Assembly (NCBI RefSeq): GCF_014647235.1 | Contig: NZ_BMOU01000001.1 | Span: forward strand, 62,001 to 126,000 | Reading direction: 5' to 3' | From: Haloarcula pellucida | GTDB taxonomy: Archaea; Halobacteriota; Halobacteria; Halobacteriales; Haloarculaceae | DNA: 64,000 nucleotides | Part shown: positions 25,690 to 34,766 of the stretch, piece by piece | Position numbering within the stretch: the first letter of the stretch is position 1 | Layout: every line of letters begins with the position of its first letter | Notes under the pieces: generated by a model | The model's input: the letters and a program-made list of their open reading frames with translations, nothing else | The model's database searches: none | What the model was told of the DNA's origin: nothing | Made by a program: the position numbers and the translations under genes

Positions 25690-27066
25690 ATGCCACGGGA
25701 GCGTCTCGAACGGGCCTTCGCGCTCGCGACGGCCGTACTGGTGGTCCTGTCGGTGCTCACCGTCGCCGCGAGCGGGAGCAAGCAGCCGGCCGGGGACCTC
25801 GCGTTCGACCCCGAGGTGCCCGACACCGACGGGTTCACCGCGCCGACGACCGACGGGACGGCGACGGTCGACGGGGAGACCTACGAGAGCCTGCAGGCCG
25901 CGGTCGACGCCGCCGACCGGGGCGAGACCGTCCGCCTCGACGGGCGGTTCGACGAGACGGTCGTCGTCGACACGCCGAACGTCACGCTCGCGGGCAGCGG
26001 TGCCGGCACGGCGCTGCTAGACGGCCGTGGCGAGGGGACGGTGCTGGCCGTCGAAGCGTCCGGCGTGACCGTGCGGGACCTCTGGGTGCGCAACAGCGGC
26101 TACAGCGCCGCCGACAACGACGCCGCCATCTACGTCAACGCAAGCGGGGTGACGGTTCGGGACAGTCGCGTGACGGCGATGACCTTCGGCATCTGGCTCA
26201 ACGACGCCAGCGACGCTCGCATCCTCGACAACACCGTCGTCGGCCGCGAGGCGGTGACGCCACTCACCGCCCGAGGCAACGGCGTCCAGATATGGAAGTC
26301 CGAGGACGTCGTCGTCCGGGGCAACCACATCACGACGGTCCGGGACGGCATCTACTACAACTGGGCGAAAGACGTCGTCGCGGCGAACAACACGATGTGG
26401 GACCTCCGCTACGGGGTCCACTACATGTACTCCGACGACTGCGTGCTGCGGAACAACACCGCCTTCGACAACGACGCGGGCTACGCGCTGATGGTCTCGA
26501 AGCACCTCGAAATCGTCGGCAACGTCGCGGTCAACAACACCGGTCAGTCCGGCCACGGCATCCTCGTCAAGAGCATCGACGCGACGGAGATACGCGGGAA
26601 CCACCTCGTCGGCAACGAGAACGGGCTGTTCGTCTACAACTCCGTCAGCAACGAGATAGCGGACAACCTCGTCGTGGGCAACGACGTGGGCGTCCACATC
26701 TCCGCCGGCAGCACCGAAGAGACCGTCTACGGCAACAGTTTCGTCAGGAACGACCGGGCCGTCCTGGCGGTGCTGTCCGAGCAGGTGTACTGGAACGAGA
26801 GTCAGGGCAACTACTGGTCGGGCGCGACCCCGACCGACGTCGACGACGACGGCGTCAGCGACACCCGGTACCAGCCCGCCGGCGCCGTCCAGCAACTGAC
26901 CGCGAGACAGCCCGCGACGCGGGTGTTCGCCAGCAGCCCGGCCTTTGACGCCGTCAGGCTGGCCCAGTCGTCGGTCCCGGTCGTCGAGTCGCCCGGGGTC
27001 GTCGACGCCCGCCCGCTAACCGAGCCGCCACACGAGAACTGGAGGACGTACTATGAGCGTGATTGA
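25690..27066 (+). CDS. nosD: NosD, extracytoplasmic copper-site maturation protein
   Basis: A 458-residue secreted protein. A Sec-type signal (RAFALATAVLVVLSVLTVAA) is followed by a right-handed parallel beta-helix of CASH/NosD repeats: recurring GNHI, NNTMW, LRNNTAFDNDAGYAL, IVGNVAVNN and NLVVGNDVGVH units. Family members work with the NosFY transporter in building the CuZ cluster of NosZ. Two bases after the NosB-like stop; its end overlaps nosF by 14 bases. Confidence 0.95.
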   Translation: MPRERLERAFALATAVLVVLSVLTVAASGSKQPAGDLAFDPEVPDTDGFTAPTTDGTATVDGETYESLQAAVDAADRGETVRLDGRFDETVVVDTPNVTLAGSGAGTALLDGRGEGTVLAVEASGVTVRDLWVRNSGYSAADNDAAIYVNASGVTVRDSRVTAMTFGIWLNDASDARILDNTVVGREAVTPLTARGNGVQIWKSEDVVVRGNHITTVRDGIYYNWAKDVVAANNTMWDLRYGVHYMYSDDCVLRNNTAFDNDAGYALMVSKHLEIVGNVAVNNTGQSGHGILVKSIDATEIRGNHLVGNENGLFVYNSVSNEIADNLVVGNDVGVHISAGSTEETVYGNSFVRNDRAVLAVLSEQVYWNESQGNYWSGATPTDVDDDGVSDTRYQPAGAVQQLTARQPATRVFASSPAFDAVRLAQSSVPVVESPGVVDARPLTEPPHENWRTYYERD

Positions 27067-28021
27067 CATCGACGACGTATCGAAGGCCTACGGGGAGGTA
27101 CAGGCCCTCGACGGGCTCTCGCTGTCCGTCGACCGGGGCACCACCCTCGGCGTGTTCGGCACCAACGGTGCCGGCAAGACGACGCTGTTCAAACTGCTGG
27201 CCGGGCTGAACCGGCCCGATTCCGGCGAGGTGACGGTCGCCGGCGGCGACCCGACCGAGACGGCCGTCCGCGGGCGGATCCGGTATCTCCCGGAGGACGC
27301 CGGCTTTCCACCGAACCTCACCGGCCGGGAGATACTCCGCTTTCACGCGCGGGTCCGGTCGACGCCGGCCGAGCGCCGCGAGCACCACGTCGAACGGGTG
27401 CTGGACACCGTGGGGCTAACCGCCGCTGCCGACCGGCGGGTGGGCGGCTACTCCAACGGGATGAACCGCCGGCTCGGACTCGGTACGGCGCTGGTCGGCC
27501 GCCCGGAGATACTCGTCCTCGACGAGCCGACCGCCGGGCTGGACCCGGAGGGCATCCGGGCGTTCCACGAGGTCATCGAATCCCTCTCGAACGAGACGGA
27601 CGTGACCATCGTCTTCGCCTCCCACGCGCTCTCGGAGATAGAGCGCCTCTGTACGGACGCCGCCGTCGTCGTCGACGGCGACGTGGCAGTCGCGGGGCCG
27701 GTCGAGTCGCTCCGCTGTGCCGCCGGCGACGCGGTGACCGTCCGGTTGACGCTGTCGACCCCGACGGCCGCCGAGGACGCGGCCAGTCATCTCCGGCGGC
27801 AGGACGCGACGGGGTCGGTCACCCGGGCCGGTACGGTCGTCGAGGCCGACTGTCTGCCAGCCGCCGCCTACGACCTCGTCTGCGGATTGGGGCCGGACTA
27901 CGACGTCGAGCGGTTCGCGGTCCGCGAGCCGGGGCTGGAGGCGGCCTTTCACGAGGCCGTCGACGCGGCGCCGCCGGCGTCGCTCGACGACAGCGGCCAG
28001 TCGGACGGTGAGACCGCGTGA
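27053..28021 (+). CDS. nosF: NosF, ABC transporter ATP-binding protein
   Basis: A 322-residue ABC ATPase: Walker A GTNGAGKTT near residues 36-44, a Q-loop region, signature-type YSNGMNRRLGLGTAL, Walker B ILVLDEPTAGLDPEG and the switch histidine FASHALSEIE. The C-terminal ~80 residues are an extra alpha/beta domain common in NosF-type ATPases. With NosY it powers the export or maturation step needed for NosZ assembly. Starts inside the nosD end; stop overlaps the nosY start as GTGA. Confidence 0.95.
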   Translation: MSVIDIDDVSKAYGEVQALDGLSLSVDRGTTLGVFGTNGAGKTTLFKLLAGLNRPDSGEVTVAGGDPTETAVRGRIRYLPEDAGFPPNLTGREILRFHARVRSTPAERREHHVERVLDTVGLTAAADRRVGGYSNGMNRRLGLGTALVGRPEILVLDEPTAGLDPEGIRAFHEVIESLSNETDVTIVFASHALSEIERLCTDAAVVVDGDVAVAGPVESLRCAAGDAVTVRLTLSTPTAAEDAASHLRRQDATGSVTRAGTVVEADCLPAAAYDLVCGLGPDYDVERFAVREPGLEAAFHEAVDAAPPASLDDSGQSDGETA

Positions 28022-28920
28022 CCCCCGCCGAGGACGGCCCGGACACGTCGGCGGACGGCGGCGTGGCCACGGCACCGGCCTCGGGGGTCGCTGCCGGGTC
28101 CGTTTCGGGGGCCGGACTGGCCGACAGCCCCGTCCTCGCCATCGCGAGTCGCGAGTACCGACTGGCCGTCAGGAGCCGCTGGGCCGCCGGGGTGGCGCTA
28201 CTCTTTGCCCTGTTCTCCGGGGCGGTGGTCCAGTTCGGGGCGACTGCTGTGGGGCCGGGCCGGTTCGGCGCCGTGGTCGCGACCATCGCCGAACTCGGGG
28301 TCTATCTGGTCCCGCTCGCGGCGCTGGCGATGGGGTACGACGCCGTCGTCGGCGCCCACGAGCGGGGGTCGCTCGAACTGCTGTTCGCGCTCCCGGTGTC
28401 GAAGGCTCGCGTCGTCGCGGGCGTCTACCTCGGCCGTGCGGGCGTGCTATCCGGTGCGATGCTGCTGGGCTTTCTCCCGGGCGCTCTGCTCACGCTGTGG
28501 TACGTCGGCGTCGCCGGCATCGGCACCTACGCGGCCACCGCGCTTGCGGCCGTTCTGACCGCGTGGGCGATGCTCGGGGTCGCCGTGTTGCTGTCGACGG
28601 TCGCCACCGAGAAGACCCACGCGCTCGGGGCCGCGCTGGCGGTCTGGCTCTGGGTGGCGCTGTTGCACGACCTCGTCGCGCTCGGTGCCGTCGCCGGGCT
28701 GGACCTCGGCGGGCGGGCCGTCGCCGCCGCGGTCCTGCTCAACCCCGTCGACTGCTTCCGCGTGCTGGCGCTGGCACAGGTCGACGTCGTCGCCGGCGGG
28801 TTCGGGAGCGTGCTGGCGGCGGCCGGCCTCTCGACGCCGACCGTCGCCGTCGCGCTGGTGGCGTGGGTGGCCGTTCCCGTCGGCGTCGCGGCCCGACTCG
28901 TCCGTCGCCGTCGGCTGTAG
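28018..28920 (+). CDS. nosY: NosY, ABC transporter permease
   Basis: A 300-residue permease with about six transmembrane helices and the ABC-2/NosY block GAHERGSLELLFALPVSKAR. It starts with GTG in a GTGA overlap with nosF. An unusual ~45-residue Ala/Gly/Asp-rich N-terminus precedes the typical IASREYRLAVRSRWA entry. It forms the membrane channel for NosF. It is the last gene of the locus; no nosL or nosR follows. Confidence 0.93.
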   Translation: MTPAEDGPDTSADGGVATAPASGVAAGSVSGAGLADSPVLAIASREYRLAVRSRWAAGVALLFALFSGAVVQFGATAVGPGRFGAVVATIAELGVYLVPLAALAMGYDAVVGAHERGSLELLFALPVSKARVVAGVYLGRAGVLSGAMLLGFLPGALLTLWYVGVAGIGTYAATALAAVLTAWAMLGVAVLLSTVATEKTHALGAALAVWLWVALLHDLVALGAVAGLDLGGRAVAAAVLLNPVDCFRVLALAQVDVVAGGFGSVLAAAGLSTPTVAVALVAWVAVPVGVAARLVRRRRL

Positions 28921-28989
28921 GGCGACAGGGGAGGCGGGACACGGCCGAGCAAAACGGCTAAATCGCTCGCCCCCATGCCTACCGATAGA

Positions 28990-30042
28990 ATGCTTCAGCG
29001 GGCCGAGCCACAGGAGTTCGACCGGGTCCTCTCTTCGATGTGTACCGTCCCACACCCCGCGGCCCGCGACGCGGCCGAGCGCTTTCTCGCGACCAACCCC
29101 GGCGACCCCGGCACCTACGAGACGGTCTCCGGACTCGAAACCGAGGCCGTCGACTACCTCGGCGAGGTAACGGGACTCGACGACCCGTCAGGCTACGTCG
29201 CCTCCGGCGGGACGGAGGCCAACGTTCAGGCCGTTCGCATCGCCCGCAACCGCGCCGACACCGACGACCCGAACGTCGTTGCCCCCGTCCACGCGCACTT
29301 TTCGTTCACCAAAGCCGCGGACGTCCTCGACGTGGAGTTGCGGACGGCACCGGCCGAGGACTACCGCGTGAATCTGGCGGCGATGGCCGAACTGATAGAC
29401 GAGGACACCGTCTGCGTGGTGGGGGTCGCCGGGTCGACGGAGTACGGCTACGTCGACGCCATCCCCACTATCGCCGAGTTGGCCCACGACGCCGATGCGC
29501 TGTGTCACGTCGACGCCGCGTGGGGCGGGTTCTACCTCCCGTTTACCGACCACGACTGGCACTTCGGGCACGCCGACGTGGACACGATGACAATCGACCC
29601 ACACAAGGTCGGGCAGGCGGCGGTGCCCGCCGGCGGGTTGCTCGCCCGAGACGAGGCACTACTGGACGAGTTGGCCGTCGAGACGCCCTACCTCGAATCG
29701 ACGAGTCAGTTGACGTTGACGGGGACGCGTTCGGGTGCCGGCGTCGCCTCGGCCGTCGCGGCGATGGAGTCGCTGTGGCCCGTGGGCTACCGCGAGCAGT
29801 ACGAGCGCTCGATGGAGAACGCTCGCTGGCTCGCCGACCAGTTGCGCGCCCGGGGCCACGACGTCGTCGACGTGGAACTCCCCCTCGTCGCCGCCGACCT
29901 CTCGGTGCCGATGACCGACGAACTCCGTGAGCGCGGCTGGCGCGTCTCGAAGACGGGCGCTGGCGAGATGCGGGTCGTCTGTATGCCCCACGTCACCCGG
30001 TCGATGCTTCGCTCGTTCGTGGCGGACTTAGACTGGTACTGA
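28990..30042 (+). CDS. mfnA: Tyrosine/aspartate decarboxylase MfnA family
   Basis: A 350-residue group II PLP decarboxylase. Diagnostic pieces are [46 protein letters not shown] and the PLP-lysine motif [10 protein letters not shown]. In methanogens MfnA makes tyramine for methanofuran; in haloarchaea, which lack methanofuran, the homolog is thought to decarboxylate aspartate to beta-alanine for CoA. I take the ATG at 28990 ([10 protein letters not shown]), which fits the family; an ATG at 28975 would add five residues. Confidence 0.92.
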   Translation: MLQRAEPQEFDRVLSSMCTVPHPAARDAAERFLATNPGDPGTYETVSGLETEAVDYLGEVTGLDDPSGYVASGGTEANVQAVRIARNRADTDDPNVVAPVHAHFSFTKAADVLDVELRTAPAEDYRVNLAAMAELIDEDTVCVVGVAGSTEYGYVDAIPTIAELAHDADALCHVDAAWGGFYLPFTDHDWHFGHADVDTMTIDPHKVGQAAVPAGGLLARDEALLDELAVETPYLESTSQLTLTGTRSGAGVASAVAAMESLWPVGYREQYERSMENARWLADQLRARGHDVVDVELPLVAADLSVPMTDELRERGWRVSKTGAGEMRVVCMPHVTRSMLRSFVADLDWY

Positions 30043-30149
30043 GAGTGTCACTCGTCGGGACCGCCTTCTATCGGTGTCGCAATCTCACTACCCATGTCTC
30101 CGGAGCGCACATACCAAGCTTTAGGACCCCGTATGGGTAATCGGCGAGT

Positions 30150-30731
30150 GTGGATTCGGTAGTCCCGCTTCCGATGCTGATTGCGTTAGTCGGCGAGTGT
30201 TCGACAAGCTCTGCCCTTTCTCCTCTAGAGGGGGCCGTCTGCACCGCCACCGGCCCGACGGGGCTCGGCATCATCGCCGTCTACTCGTTCCTCATCGCCT
30301 TCGTGCTCCCACTGCCGAGCGAGGTGGTCCTCGTCCCGGCCGAGACGCTCCGGCTCGGCTTCTCGACGACGGGGAACCTCGCGGCCATCATCGTCGTCAG
30401 CGCGTTCGGCAAGGCCGTCGGGAGCCTCTTTGCCTTCCACATCGGACAGGAGGCCAAGGAGTACGGGCCGCTCGTCCGGTGGATTCAGCGCTCGCGGTTC
30501 GACATCATCGCGTGGTCGGAGAAGAACACCATCAAACTCGCACAGCGCTACGGCTACGTCGGCCTCGCGCTGGCACTGTGTGTGCCGTTTTTCCCCGATA
30601 CGCTCTCTATCTACGCCTTCACCGTGTTAGAGGAGGATTACCTCCGCTTCGGTGCGGCGACGTTCGCCGGCAGCGCCGGCCGCCTGCTCGTCACGCTGGG
30701 GCTGGCCGGCGGGACGCTCGCGTTGCTCTGA
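30150..30731 (+). CDS. VTT/DedA-like (YqaA-type) membrane protein
   Basis: A 193-residue membrane protein of the VTT (SNARE-associated/DedA) superfamily: LIAFVLPLPSEVVLVPAETL, a re-entrant FGKAVGSLFAFHIGQ, then FDIIAWSEKNTIKLAQRYGY and CVPFFPDTLSIYAF. Relatives act as lipid scramblases or flippases. The frame starts at GTG 30150; an ATG at 30174 is a possible alternative that removes eight residues. Confidence 0.8.
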   Translation: MDSVVPLPMLIALVGECSTSSALSPLEGAVCTATGPTGLGIIAVYSFLIAFVLPLPSEVVLVPAETLRLGFSTTGNLAAIIVVSAFGKAVGSLFAFHIGQEAKEYGPLVRWIQRSRFDIIAWSEKNTIKLAQRYGYVGLALALCVPFFPDTLSIYAFTVLEEDYLRFGAATFAGSAGRLLVTLGLAGGTLALL

Positions 30732-30796
30732 GTGTCGCGGTTCCGTGTCACGACCCGTCACTCTCCCTTTATCGCCTCCGGGGTCGAATCTCTAGC

Positions 30797-31477
30797 ATGG
30801 AGTACAGAACCCCCTCCCCTCAGACCCTCGTCGGGGTACTCGTCGTCCTCGTCGGGGCGGTCCTGCTGGGCCAGACCACCGGCCTCTACCCGTCGGTGAA
30901 CCTCCTGCGGTTCGTCCCCTCCCTGTTCGTCTTCGTCGGCCTGTACGCGCTGGTGACGAGCGGACTCCGCAACGTTACGGGCCCTCTCGTGGTCGTCCTC
31001 CTCGCCGGAGCGTGGCAGGCGGTCGCGCTCGGCTACCTCGTGTGGGGTGACGTTTGGCAGTTCTGGCCGCTCGTGGTCGTCCTCTTCGGCGTGTCTCTCT
31101 TGCTCGGTCAGTTCAGAACCCGAGCGCGCGAGACGACGGCGGGGACGGTGACTGGCCTCGCCGTCTTTGGCGGGAGCGAACAGCGGTCGGCCTCGCAGGC
31201 GTTCCGGGGCGCGGACCTCACGGCCATCTTCGGGGGCGCCGAACTGGACCTCCGCGACGCCGCGATTCCCGAGGGCGAGACGGCGACAATCAACGCCACG
31301 GCCATCTTCGGCGGCGTCGAAGTCGTCGTCCCACGGGAGTGGAACGTCCGGATGGACGTCCTGCCGATTCTCGGGGCCGCCGCCGACGAGCGGACCCGGT
31401 CGCCGGAGGAACACGAGGCGGTGGACCTCGTGGTCACCGGCCTCGCGAGTTTCGGTGGCGTCAGCGTGACTAGCTGA
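30797..31477 (+). CDS. LiaF-like membrane protein
   Basis: A 226-residue protein: four hydrophobic helices (TLVGVLVVLVGAVLLGQTT, FVPSLFVFVGLYALVTS, PLVVVLLAGAWQAVALGYLV, FWPLVVVLFGVSLLLG) followed by a repetitive beta-sheet domain with FGG turns (GLAVFGGSEQ, TAIFGGAELDLRDA, TAIFGGVEVVVP, LASFGGVSVTS) typical of the LiaF C-terminal domain. LiaF senses envelope stress in Gram-positive bacteria; no LiaRS two-component genes are nearby, so only the fold is claimed. Confidence 0.88.
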   Translation: MEYRTPSPQTLVGVLVVLVGAVLLGQTTGLYPSVNLLRFVPSLFVFVGLYALVTSGLRNVTGPLVVVLLAGAWQAVALGYLVWGDVWQFWPLVVVLFGVSLLLGQFRTRARETTAGTVTGLAVFGGSEQRSASQAFRGADLTAIFGGAELDLRDAAIPEGETATINATAIFGGVEVVVPREWNVRMDVLPILGAAADERTRSPEEHEAVDLVVTGLASFGGVSVTS

Positions 31478-31542
31478 CTCGGCGGGCCGTTCCGGCGCGC
31501 CAAACCAACCCCCTTTTGACCCGCGGGCGGTACACGACAGGT

Positions 31543-33681
31543 ATGAGCCACGACGAGTTCCCGACGGACCAGCCAGCGGTGGTGACCTGTGGGCTGCCGT
31601 ACGCGAACGGCGACCTGCACGTCGGTCACCTGCGGACCTACGTCGACGGGGACGCGCTCTCGCGCGCCCTGCGACGTCTCGGCCAGCAGACCGCCTTCGT
31701 CTGCGGGTCGGACATGCACGGCACGCCCGTCGCCGTCAACGCCGCCGAGGAGGGCGTCGAACCCCGCGAGTTCGCCCTGCAGTATCACGAGACGTACGCC
31801 GAGACGTTCCCCCAGTTCAACGTCGAGTTCGACAACTACGGCCACACGGACGACGAGACCAACACCGAACTCACCCAGGAGTTCGTCCGCTCGTGGATAG
31901 CCAACGACCACGTCCACGAGAAGGAGATTCAGGTCGCGTGGGACACCGAGGAGGACCAACCGCTCCCCGACCGCTTCGTCGAGGGCACCTGTCCGTACTG
32001 CGGCGAACAGGCCCGCGGCGACGAGTGCGACGAGGGGTGTCAGCGCCACCTCGAACCCGGCGAAATCGAGGACCCGGTCAGCACCATCACCGGCAACCCC
32101 GCCGAGTACCGCGCCCGCGAACACAAGTTCCTCCGTCTGGCGGACTTCCAGGAGTACTTACAGGGCTTCCTCGACCGTGTCGAGGGCACGGACAACGCGC
32201 AGAACCAGCCCCGCGAGTGGATCGAGGGCGAACTGCAGGACCTCTGTATCACGCGGGACATGGACTGGGGCATCGATTATCCTGCCAAAGACGCTGACGA
32301 CCCCGAGGACCTCGTGCTGTACGTCTGGGTCGACGCCCCCATCGAGTACGTCGCCTCGACGAAGCAGTACTCCGAGCGCGTCGGCAAAGAGGCGTACGAC
32401 TGGGAGCAGGTCTGGAAGGTCGACGGCGAGGCCCAGCACGGCACCCAGTGGGACGACGAGTGGAGCGAGGACAGCGGGGAGATAATCCACGTCATCGGGC
32501 GCGACATCATCCAGCACCACGCCGTCTTCTGGCCCGCCATGCTGCGGGGCGCGGGCTACAACGAGCCACGAACCATCCTCGCCACCGGGTTCGTCGGCAT
32601 CGACGGCAACGCGCTCTCGACGTCCCGGAACCGCGCGGTGTGGGCCGACGAGTACTTAGACGCCGGCTTCCACCCCGACCTGTTCCGGTACTACATCGCC
32701 ACCGGCGCGGGCTTAGAGACCGACGTGGACTTCTCGTGGGACCGCTTCCAAGAGCGGGTCAACGGCGAACTCGTCGGCAACGTCGGCAACTTCATCTACC
32801 GCTCGCTGCTGTTCGCCGAGCGCAACTACGACGGCACGCCCGACGTCAGCGTCAGCGACGACGTGCGCGACCGTATCGAGGACGCGCTGGACGACTTCGC
32901 GGCCACCGTGCGCGACTACGACGTGCGGACGCTCGCCGACGTGGCTATCGACCTCTCGAACTACGGCAACGAGTACATCCAGCGCAACGAACCGTGGAAC
33001 CTCGTGGACGACGACCCCGACCGCGCACAGCAGGTCATCCGCGACTGCGTGCAGTTGACGAAGGCCGTCGCCGTCGTCATGCAACCGGTCCTGCCGGGCA
33101 AGGCCGAACGCCTCTGGGGGCAGTTGGGCGAGGAGGGATCCGTCGCGGACGTCTCGCTCGACACCGCGCTGGAGGCCCCGCCGGCCGAGTTCGACGCTCC
33201 CGACGAACTGTTTGAACAGGTCGAGGACGACCACATCGAGGAGTTGAACGACGAACTGCAGGCCCGCATCGAGGAAGCCAGCGAGGACGACGAGAGTGAG
33301 GACGCGGACGACGCGGGCGAGGACGACGAGGCTGCGGCCGCCGACCTCGAACCGCTCGTCGAAGAGCGCATCGGCTTCGAGGACTTCGAGGGGGTCGACA
33401 TGCGCGTCGGCGAGATCGTCAGCGCCGAACCGGTCGACGGTGCGGACAAACTCCTCAAACTCGAGGTCGACATCGGCCACGAGGTTCGACAGGTCGTCGC
33501 CGGCCTCGCCAAGCTCCACGACGTCGAGGAGTTACCGGGCACCCGGGTCATCCTGCTCGCCAACATGGAGAAGGCCGAACTGTTCGGCATCGAGTCCAAC
33601 GGGATGGTACTCGCCGCGGGCGAGGAGGCCGACCTGCTGACCACCCACGAGGACGCGCCGCTCGGCACGCGCGTTCAGTAA
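31543..33681 (+). CDS. metG: Methionyl-tRNA synthetase with C-terminal tRNA-binding domain
   Basis: A 712-residue class I synthetase. HIGH motif HVGH at residues 26-29; zinc knuckle CPYCGEQ...CDEGC; the KMSKS-equivalent region reads NALSTSR (356-362), which lacks the usual first lysine. After the anticodon helix bundle comes an acidic linker (about 575-610) and a Trbp111-type OB-fold domain (FEGVDMRVGEIVSAEPVDGA, ANMEKAELFGIESNGM). Start at ATG 31543 (MSHDEFPTDQ); an upstream in-frame ATG is less likely. A T-run follows the stop. Confidence 0.97.
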   Translation: MSHDEFPTDQPAVVTCGLPYANGDLHVGHLRTYVDGDALSRALRRLGQQTAFVCGSDMHGTPVAVNAAEEGVEPREFALQYHETYAETFPQFNVEFDNYGHTDDETNTELTQEFVRSWIANDHVHEKEIQVAWDTEEDQPLPDRFVEGTCPYCGEQARGDECDEGCQRHLEPGEIEDPVSTITGNPAEYRAREHKFLRLADFQEYLQGFLDRVEGTDNAQNQPREWIEGELQDLCITRDMDWGIDYPAKDADDPEDLVLYVWVDAPIEYVASTKQYSERVGKEAYDWEQVWKVDGEAQHGTQWDDEWSEDSGEIIHVIGRDIIQHHAVFWPAMLRGAGYNEPRTILATGFVGIDGNALSTSRNRAVWADEYLDAGFHPDLFRYYIATGAGLETDVDFSWDRFQERVNGELVGNVGNFIYRSLLFAERNYDGTPDVSVSDDVRDRIEDALDDFAATVRDYDVRTLADVAIDLSNYGNEYIQRNEPWNLVDDDPDRAQQVIRDCVQLTKAVAVVMQPVLPGKAERLWGQLGEEGSVADVSLDTALEAPPAEFDAPDELFEQVEDDHIEELNDELQARIEEASEDDESEDADDAGEDDEAAAADLEPLVEERIGFEDFEGVDMRVGEIVSAEPVDGADKLLKLEVDIGHEVRQVVAGLAKLHDVEELPGTRVILLANMEKAELFGIESNGMVLAAGEEADLLTTHEDAPLGTRVQ

Positions 33682-33689
33682 CGCGCTCT

Positions 33690-33703
33690 CCGTCCCTTTT
33701 TGT
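33690..33703 (+). terminator. T-rich terminator after metG
   Basis: The sequence ccgtccctttttg lies 10-20 bases past the metG stop. A five-T run after a C-rich stretch is a normal archaeal terminator. No stem is needed or seen. Confidence 0.45.
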
Positions 33704-33728
33704 AGCTGTCGTCCGTAGACCGTCGCAC

Positions 33729-34076
33729 ATGGCTGCTGACGGGTCTGACGACGACCGGGTCGCCGAATCGGACGACGGCTTCGTCGAGGAGTACGAGTTC
33801 GCGACGGAGGCCGACGTCATCGACGTCGAGGGCGAGACAGAGGGCTCCGTCGCGGGCGCACTCGCGCCGGACGCCGAGGTAACGCCCGGATCGCCGTCGC
33901 TGGAGAACGTCCTGTTCGTCGCACTCGGGGTGTACCTCTCGACGCTCGTCCTCGGACAGATGGTCGTCGGGTCGGCCGTCTACGCGCCGACGACGCTCGC
34001 GACGATTACCGCCGTCGTCGCGGTCGGTGCGGCCGTCTGTTACGCGCTCTTCGCTCGGAGCGACCCCGACACTTAA
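33729..34076 (+). CDS. Small membrane protein with acidic N-terminus (DUF7312-like)
   Basis: A 115-residue protein. Residues 1-60 are acidic and soluble (VAESDDGFVEEYEFATEADV); residues about 62-110 form two transmembrane helices (LENVLFVALGVYLSTLVLGQ and LATITAVVAVGAAVCYALFA). It resembles a haloarchaeal DUF7312 protein, from memory. It precedes the NfeD gene by 25 bases in the same direction. No catalytic motif. Confidence 0.75.
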   Translation: MAADGSDDDRVAESDDGFVEEYEFATEADVIDVEGETEGSVAGALAPDAEVTPGSPSLENVLFVALGVYLSTLVLGQMVVGSAVYAPTTLATITAVVAVGAAVCYALFARSDPDT

Positions 34077-34101
34077 TCCTGCGCCCGCCCTACGATAGCG
34101 T

Positions 34102-34695
34102 ATGGTAGTTCCCCTGGTCTCGCTCTCTCTCGCCCCCGCCCAGGTCGACCCACTGTTCAGTATGTCGCTCTCGCTGTTGCTGTTTCTCGCCGGGGCCGGA
34201 CTGGTCGTCGCGGAGGCGCTCGCACCGGGGACGCACTTTTTCGTCCTCGGTATCGCGCTGTTGACTGCCGGTCTCGTCGGCCTGTTCATCCCGGCGAGTC
34301 TCGGCATCTTCGCGCCCATCATCCTCGCGGTCGTCGTCCTCGCGACGACGGCGGCGACCCTCTGGGGGTACCGGCAACTGGACTTCGCCGGCGGCGACCG
34401 CGGCCAAACCCTGAGTTCGAGTTCGCTGCAGGGCCAATTTGGAACCGTCACCGAACGAGTCACGAAGAGTGCCGGCGAGGTGAAACTGGAGGACGGCGGC
34501 TTCAACCCCTACTATCAGGCCCGAAGCGTCGACGGCGTCATCGAAGTCGGCACCGAGGTGATGGTCGTCGACCCCGGCGGCGGGAACGTCATCACCGTCG
34601 AGGCGGTGAACGCGACCGACGACGACATCGACAGAGCGCTGGAACGTGACCGGGCGAGCGAGCCGGAGCGAGACACCGAATCCGAGCGGGCGTGA
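34102..34695 (+). CDS. NfeD family membrane protein
   Basis: A 197-residue short NfeD: three or four N-terminal helices (MSLSLLLFLAGAGLVVAEAL, FFVLGIALLTAGLVGLFIP, FAPIILAVVVLATTAAT) and a soluble C-terminal OB-fold (LQGQFGTVTERVTKSAGEV, VEVGTEVMVVD-type strands). It lacks the ClpP-like serine protease domain of long NfeD. NfeD and SPFH proteins usually act together in membrane microdomains; the SPFH gene lies 71 bases downstream. Confidence 0.9.
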   Translation: MVVPLVSLSLAPAQVDPLFSMSLSLLLFLAGAGLVVAEALAPGTHFFVLGIALLTAGLVGLFIPASLGIFAPIILAVVVLATTAATLWGYRQLDFAGGDRGQTLSSSSLQGQFGTVTERVTKSAGEVKLEDGGFNPYYQARSVDGVIEVGTEVMVVDPGGGNVITVEAVNATDDDIDRALERDRASEPERDTESERA

Positions 34696-34766
34696 CCGTG
34701 CGAACAGTCAGTATGTGACAGACGCACCGAAGGCTTTTCTTTCAGCGTCCCGGAGTCTCAACCGTT

